Shown here in pieces: positions 57,164-64,000 of a stretch of DNA of 64,000 nt. The position numbers and the translations under genes are program-made. The stretch is from Aelia acuminata (Eukaryota; Arthropoda; Insecta; Hemiptera; Pentatomidae): the NCBI GenBank assembly GCA_911387785.2, contig OU426978.1:178179238-178243237 (forward strand), in the 5' to 3' direction. A model generated the notes under the pieces. That model did not search any database and was not told the DNA's origin. It saw nothing but the letters and a program-made list of their open reading frames with translations. Every line of letters starts with the position of its first letter. Position 1 is the first letter of the stretch.

Positions 57164-58204
57164 TTTTTATTGTAATTAAGTTGCAACGAATGGGATTTAC
57201 TATATTTGATCCTCTATCGCTACCTTAGTCAGGAGAATAGATCAAAGGAATTTTTATTTATTTATTACGAAAGAAGGAGACAAGAAAGTAATCATTTATA
57301 CCTCAAGTAAATTAAGGGGAAACTAAGTGAAAGTGGTATTACACGTGCTCTGGTAGAGGGGATCGCATGTGTAAATATATCGTTGATAAGGACTGACTCA
57401 CCTGTGGATCTTGATATTCAGTCAATATTTCTGGAATGTTTTTCACTGCACAGCTAAAATATTGAAAAATAAATAACATCAATTTAGCAGTGTCCTATCT
57501 ACTTTAACTTTCAACCAAATTCAACCTAACCACTACAAAATAAAGTTGAATAAGGACCCGATGTTAACCATGTGCCAATATGGCCAGAACTCCCCGAAAT
57601 AACTAAATTGATTGAAATTGAAATGAAAACAATATAATTTATTGTAACATAACAACGATTATCATCAAATATATAATTTATAATTTATTTATTTTATATT
57701 TTATGTTTTATATAATTTTATATTTTATACTTTCATATAATTTTAATTTTTCTATGGTTTCTAAATAACTTGACCAATGTTTAGAAAATTATACCTAAAT
57801 TTATCAATCATGATTAAATTATGTCTACTTATCATTAATGTAGATCGATATTTTAAAGTAAAGGGGCTTGTGTTGGGTATTAGAGGAACCGTCCCCTCAG
57901 CGATTAGTGAATTTTTAGAAAAGATTGAAAGATGATGGGTATCTGAAATAAAATGTCGGATATTAGGAGGAAAGAAAGTTGGGCGCGAATGAAGAAGGGG
58001 CAACCAGGAACTCTTTGATATCTATCTTTAGGGCGAATCTTACGGCCCCTATCGGTGTGCTCATCAATCAAGCCCCGCGATATTTTACTTCACTATCTTG
58101 GCTACTTCTTACGACGAATATCGCAGTAGATTTTTGAAAAGGTTGCTCTCTAAAATTATGTATTAATTATTTTATCATTCATAAAGCTTAATAAATTTTG
58201 AAGA

Positions 58205-58259
<55 letters not shown>

Positions 58260-59543
58260 TATTAGGAAAGTTTACATCTTTTTTCTACATTCCCCTCAAA
58301 CCTGATTAAGTGATTTTATACTGTTGGCGATCCTAACAGTATGAAAGCTCATTACAATGTAAAATGAAGGATAAGCATCGGTTATTGTTGGAACAAGATG
58401 GGCCGAGGTAGAGCGACAAGATACCTTTGAGAACAATCCGGTGAGAGACGAGATAGGAGGAGTCTAATGTTTCCCACAGCTAATTAACGGGAAAGTAGTT
58501 AGCCGGCTGCGTTAATTAGTATCAGCGAATAATAATTAGCGGGAGTGAGATTAGCCCCTGCCACCCCACCAGGATACTTACAGCCTCTCCTCCTCTTCTA
58601 CCTTCCCCGTCTACCATATTTCATACCTCTCTTCGTCTCTCCTCATCGCTTAGTTATCCCGAACAAGACTTCGAGTTCTTCTTTTATTCTTATTTTTTAT
58701 TATATTCATGATATTCTGTATAGGTTTTTTTTTTAAAGAGCGTGGACTTTACCTTACCACTACAGTTCACTTACCAAATTTTATCCGGATCATTTCTGGT
58801 TCGAGTTATCTTTCTTCTTAACTGCTAAATAGAAAACTGTACTTTCTTGAATCGCCTTTCTAACCATTCATTGTGACAATGAAATTTGATGACTAACGTC
58901 AGACCAATTTTGAAAGTTCAAATCACTGTAGAAAAACAAGTGAAAATAAAATGTAAACGTGGAAACACTTAACTGATTGGAGATGCACTTAAAATGGATT
59001 TTAAATCACGGACGCCAAAAACAGATCAGAAGGCTTATAAAATGGCGAGGTTGGCAGAACTGGAAATTGTAATGTTCATCGCTGCACAATCTAGCGGGAG
59101 CACTAATAATCAAATATGGCGCCAAGAGGAACGAATATTTAAATTTAACAAAATAAAAGAGGAAGCGAATTTAAGAAATGAAAAGAGCAGCAAGTCTGCA
59201 TTTTTAACAAAAATGAGCAATTATTAGAAAACAAAAGAAAAACAGTTTTAATTGCTTTAGCATTCTATGATCCAAAAATTAAGGAAAAAGCACCAATGAC
59301 CCAACTCCTAACTTCACTACCATTCTCCACCACCACCTGAAGTAAGTAAAAATGTTTTACCATTTTTACCTCTATAACCACCCATCTTTGTTGTATTTTC
59401 TTTTCGCCCTAATGTTTACTCATTGATCACTATGCTTATACGTACATTATGCTCTGCTTCATTGTAGTGTTCGGCTCATTTTATTAAACTATCATTTTTC
59501 AATGATAGTCACATTTACTAGTCATATTAAGTAACTAGTCAGT
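57164..59543. other. Mixed AT-rich sequence with GC-richer islands
   Basis: A 47-base A run is at 58210-58256. Islands at 57850-58110 and 58370-58640 are GC-richer and not repeated elsewhere in the window. The second holds several TAATTA-type sites (GCTAATTAACGGG, GTTAATTAGTA, AATAATTAGCGG). The + frame at 58994-59227 (77 codons) has no recognised domain. Confidence 0.4.
58210..58256 (+). repeat. Poly(A) run, 47 bases
   Basis: An uninterrupted A run. No retroposon body was recognised upstream. Confidence 0.9.
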
Positions 59544-60181
59544 CTTTTACTTTCACTGACCCATATATGAAATTTATAGGAAGAGAAAGGAATAAAGGAA
59601 AATTTCGATTTCCGGTTTTCAAAGTTACAAACTTTAGGCCCGCAATAAATTTCCCGTAGCGTCACAAACGAGAATAAAAACTTTTATTTAACAATAAAAA
59701 CATTTATTGTGCTTTAGAGAGTAAATACATGATGCTCAAATTATTTAAAGCAGTTTACGGTGTGAATGCTCCCAGATAATCTTTAATAACTATAACTTAA
59801 TTTACAAACTTTAGGCCCACAATAAATTTACTATGAGCCGCAAATGCAGCTATCACCATCACGATTTATTAATAAAAAACAACTCGCACTAAAAAACTCG
59901 ACAAATGATAAAATTAGGTTTCTTTAGGCCCATTAAGAAAAAAAAAATTAATAAACAAAAATTAATTGAACAGAACTTAGAATTTTCCAGTTTTATTGCA
60001 AAATTTAGAGTTTTATCATAAAATTGTAATACTCTATAACTTACAGAGCCAAACAAAAATAAGTAAATAAATGTTTGAAGTTGCTGAATGGCGTTTATAT
60101 TTTTATCAAAACATGTAGATTTCTAATCTAAATAGGTTGGTAAGTGAAAGTTATGTGTTGCGCGCATCTTACCACATTTTT
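59544..60181 (+). mobile_element. Tandem-repeat-cored element, copy 4 (diverged)
   Basis: The left end TTTACTTTCACTGACCCATA and right end TAATCTAAATAGGTTGGTAA then GTGAAAG, TTATGTGTTGCGCGCATC match the other copies. The middle lacks the CTCAAAAAC units and instead has its own repeated phrase (ACAAACTTTAGGCCCGCAAT and ACAAACTTTAGGCCCACAAT, with AATAAATTT after each). The family therefore keeps its ends while the core varies. Confidence 0.6.
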
Positions 60182-63100
60182 GTCAATTTACACAAGAATA
60201 GTTTATATCTCTCAAGATGTTAACTATTTTTATTATCCGATACTGATGGAAATCACGTATCCATATTAATAACAATATTTGGTCTGTATCTTGTTTATTT
60301 AGCCCGGAAAATGAAATGCATCTGGCCATGCAAACTCTAAATATGCCCTCCTCGTTAAATAAGAAATCCATCCACCCCTCTTAATTAGTCTTAATTAGCT
60401 AATTAGTGAGCTAATTGGTCCAAGCCTCTTAAAGAAACATTTCCTTAACAAAGGAACATTAAGTTGTAAAAATGTACATATTTATAGTAACCTAGATAAG
60501 AAATGTTCAAGGAGAGTTAAAGAATATTTAAGAAAATATAAATAAAAAGGAATTGGACTTTTTTAATTTTTTTGTACATATTGAATATTCGGTAATAAAA
60601 CAAATTCTCTTTTTTTGACTAATGTTCCTGATAAAAAAAAGATATGCTGTAAAAGCTGAAAAGAAAATGCGATATGGTTATGATTTATTTACACAATCCT
60701 CAGCAATATGACTTAATATATATATTTCTACAATTATTTTTCTTGTTCGATGACATAAAAATTATTAAATAATTTTTATAAGAGTGAAAAGATTTGCCGA
60801 TGAAAAGATTAATTATTTATATTTATTTTACACCTATCCTTCATTAAACTCGAGAAAAAAACGAAACACTAACATAAAAATACCTGAACATGGGCAATTT
60901 GATCGAGATTCTATGGCTAATCACTGTAATAAAAATCTATCATCGAAACGTCGGCGAAAAATAAAATAAGTTTCCTTATTTGTTATGTTTTTTGCTTTAT
61001 CAATAATAGTGCTCTTATAAAAACCTTAATCTTACCTTCATTAATAGAAATGAAAAAAGAAAATTAATTTGTAAACAAATTAAGATTTATTATAATTTCG
61101 GTATTTTTTCTTTTTATTTGAGAGGTTTAACAAAACAACATATAACAGAACATCAGCTACACGGTCCAACATAACACCTGCCTTCCAATTTGCATTTGCA
61201 AGTGCTACACATTCAACAGACTAACACATTACATTACTTGGGACCGGTGCTGAACATCAGAATGAACTCAGCCACATAGGTGACCAGGCAATGCCAAATT
61301 CATAACAAAATAGTTCACTGGAACTATATTATTACATAAAATATAACGACATATGTACAATTTATAAAATATATTATCAGAAAATATGTTCTTATCTTTT
61401 TTTTTTTTTTTGCTTCAGGGCCCAAGTAAATCCTTTTTTTATCTAATTTACGAAAACATAATTTATACATGCACTCAGTAACTTAATTGGTGGATAATAA
61501 TGAAAACGATAAAATGCATATACAGTAGAAAGAAATTAGTTTTTATCCTATCAAATAGGCTAAATTTTATCTTTTTTTGTTCGAATTCTCCGAATTTTCA
61601 TGGTTAGTTTTTCTCTGACGAAAACCTGCATTTTTGGACCTAAACGTTGGCTACAAATAAAATAGCTGCATAGAAAACATTAGAAATTTTTTTATTGACA
61701 TCAGGGACCATCATTTCCCCATACTAAATGCACAGTCCAGTAAAAATTATCATCATCATCATATTTAATATTATCATATTAAATGCATGGTAAGTAATAT
61801 AAACAAAAATCGTTCCTCTTATCAAAATGGAAACGATTCTTGACACACAACACATTTTTTGTTTTTATAACACAGATACAAAACCAGAAGATTTGTATAT
61901 TCCTTTTCATTGAACCGCCTCTTTTGATTAATCCTTCATTGTTCGTGCCACGCAGTTCTGTACGAATAGCTTCCTCCAAGCCCCATAATAAACAACTATT
62001 TCTACATCTCCTGAAACATTAATCTGTCATGTAAATATGAAAATCATTATTCATTTAATTGTTTTTTCATTTGTTTATGTATTACTCTTATTTATATTTT
62101 TACACCTTCATCTTAAAGTATTTTAAATTAAATTATGAACATTAAGTTTTAAGTTAATTTTCATAATCCTACGCAATTTAGCTAGACAAATGCTGAGCAG
62201 ATTAATTGTCGTTTATGGTAATGTTAGGGGACACAATATGAAAACTTTTCATTTCGTTTAATTTTAAATTGTAAAATGGTAAATAATTTGTGTATGTGTT
62301 GAGGTTGGACTACACATCTTAACAGGGAAATATTTATTCAATATTAAGGTGTATATCTTGTTATATCTACGTAATGATATTAGCGAGTATTGAATTTTTT
62401 TTGTTTTGGGGTCCTGTCAGCATTATTTTCTAAAAATCAGGAGTATTTGACCAACATTCCAGGGATATTAGCATCCCTGATATTTTGTTTCCATTTTCCT
62501 TATACCGTGTTCTGTATCCTGGTGAAAGCTCCTACTTTTCGTTGTGTAATGCCCATAAATATGAAACAATTCTTCAAGAACAAAAAAATAAATAAAACAA
62601 CAACATTTAACCGCAGTAACTTACATAATATATAATATAAATTTGATTTTTGTGAAATTTTTTAAGGTATGCTTTGGTTCCAATGTTCTATAAAATGCTA
62701 TGAAATCTAAAGGTATAGTATATATGAATAAGGCTCTGAAGTTACCTTAAATTGAAAATAATAAATGCATAAATACATAGACATAAATATAACTTTGTAT
62801 ATACTATTATTTTCTCTAGCTTCTATATGCTATACTAATTAAAAAATATATAATTTTGCGGTTAATGGTTGTTGCAACAAATTATCAATATTCGCCTTTT
62901 TTTTGTATGCTTTTTTTTATTTACATTTTAGCCACCATTAAAAATAAGAAGGTTTTTCGCCTCTTCTTCCCATAGATATACGTACAGCGGTATGCTAACC
63001 TCAACAGCAATGGATTCCGTTGCTAGTTATCATAGCTTCAAGGATACGCCCACTATCGGTATTTCCATAGTAACCAAGTTCCTATAATGCCAGTAATAGT

Positions 63101-63184
63101 GAGGTATTCCCTTCCTCCCTACCTATCCCACTACATGTTGCAATTCGTTATAATTATTATTATAATAATAATGTCCAGTTTAGT
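60182..63184. other. AT-rich sequence, no gene recognised
   Basis: CATCGAAACGTCGGCG at about 60937-60953 resembles the GAAACG block of Penelope-type hammerhead ends, but the rest of the core is not evident. GC-richer patches at 61130-61320 and 62940-63130 are unassigned. Open frames here (up to 81 codons) show no domain. Confidence 0.4.
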
Positions 63185-64000
63185 AGAAATCATATTTATT
63201 TATTTATTTAATCATAATTTGTTTTCGGTACAGCAACCCATACAAATAGAGTCTATCTAAAAAAAAATTAAATACAATTATACAAATACACAAATTCAAT
63301 TATGGTTCTTACGTACATAAATTGCAATATATAAATGCCAATATAACTCTTCCACAGATAAGTATTAAAAAAATTGAAAATTGGTAAGTTAATAAGTACA
63401 ATGAATACAAAAATAAAATAATCACAGCTAATCTATTTTATACTAATGTCATTAGTATAAAATAGATTAGTAAACATAGTATTGTTATATTGGATTTATC
63501 CTGCCAGGTCCCTGTACTTTTTAATATTGGCCACAAAGTAGTACAACGTTCTTAATTCGCTTACAGTTTGCTTTTTCAATACTTCCAGCCTATCAACGTT
63601 TTTCATTCATTTGAGGAAACTTTGCCTTAAATTAGTATATGTAGGACATTCGAAAAATATATGGTACAGAGTTTCATTGTTTTTAAAATTGCACATTAGG
63701 CACTCTTGTTGCGGATTAATGATTATTATTTTATTATTTACTGATATTTTTATTCTGTATTTCCCGTCGAAAGTCGAATTTGCATCATCAATCTAGTATA
63801 TTTAAAGTTGGCCGGAATTAATAAATAATCGGAGATTTTGTTAATGTTGGAAAAAGTATTTAAGTGCTCACTATAACTTGAATGCTGTAACTGTTCCATG
63901 ACTTTAGCCAATAAGTAAAGTTTTCAATATTCTGTTGGCTTTTATCTTGGTTTGGTCTGTTTCAAATATTAATTCACCCTCCTCTATGGTTCAAGTATAT
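63185..64000 (-). pseudogene. LINE ORF2 C-terminus and 3' end, continuing past the window
   Basis: In broken minus frames: YLLIPANFKYTRLMMQIRLS, then a knuckle-like block corresponding to CLMCNFKNNETLYHIFFECP (read across one frameshift), KTLIG and, near the end, RTLYYFVANIKKYRDLAG. This matches the C-terminal zinc knuckle and last helix of LINE ORF2. Downstream is a 3' UTR of about 300 bases ending in ATTAAATAAATAAATAAATA (63185-63215). The upstream portion lies outside the window. A related 3' UTR piece occurs at 18720-18900. Confidence 0.7.
63428..63470. repeat. Perfect 21-bp hairpin in a LINE 3' UTR
   Basis: CTAATCTATTTTATACTAATG and its exact complement are separated by a single T. It sits between the last codons of the LINE at 63185-64000 and its tail. 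It could be a structured 3' signal for the element's RT or a local inverted duplication. Confidence 0.85.

Noticed and set aside
31256..64000. Search for the next glutamate receptor exon (expected to follow SGL)
   Set aside because: No splice-bounded block with the expected ATD continuation was recognised; it is probably beyond the window or too short to see by eye.

Overview
This window looks like a piece of an arthropod, most likely insect, nuclear genome. It is strongly AT-rich, has almost no long host reading frames, and is filled with intron-like sequence, simple repeats and interspersed repeats of typical insect families. The only host gene I can support is on the + strand. It is an ionotropic glutamate receptor of the AMPA-like type, seen as two small exons of the extracellular amino-terminal domain (17766-17898 and 31135-31255). 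They are separated by a 13.2-kb intron, and their splice phases fit exactly. No further receptor exon was recognised, so most of 31256-64000 may be the next intron, and 1-17765 an upstream intron or flank.

Everything else recognisable is mobile DNA. From left to right: a SINE split by a terminal-inverted-repeat element (71-1105); a GC-rich poly(A)-tailed retroposon end (about 1335-1775); a jockey-like RT relic (2520-3090); another RT relic (7680-8290); a complete-ended but internally deleted piggyBac element with TTAA target sites (8738-10377); a LINE RNase H relic (11937-12496); a palindromic MITE (about 16083-16326). The large receptor intron holds a LINE 3' end, a pogo-like MITE (20748-21116), an 880-bp array of TAAT/TCATGA palindromic repeats (23855-24735), a hammerhead-like motif (26113-26176), a 317-bp GA microsatellite, a SINE-like unit and a second, 491-bp piggyBac derivative (29107-29597).

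After the second exon come SINEs and four copies of an unusual element with inverted subterminal ends, a 3' hairpin and about 150-bp internal tandem repeats (32822, 40351, 42685 reversed, 59544). There is also a 5'-truncated RTE-type LINE with a 9-bp target duplication (37325-38444), a composite of Tc1-like, LINE and SINE remnants (46032-47290), and a 5.5-kb minus-strand LINE (48271 to about 53840). That LINE's ORF2 is intact over 1226 codons, with every endonuclease, RT and RNase H catalytic residue visible. Its ORF1 is open for 456 codons and then frameshifted.

Directly upstream of this LINE lies a perfect 236-bp inverted repeat with a 5-bp centre (53840-54316). Beyond it is a second minus-strand LINE, of CR1/L2 type and broken (55465-57163), whose ORF1 was split by a palindromic MITE. 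The window ends inside a third minus-strand LINE (63185-64000).

No RNA gene other than tRNA-derived SINE heads, no CRISPR array and no bacterial-style gene organisation was found. Domain and family names rest on reading translated motifs by eye. No database search was possible.
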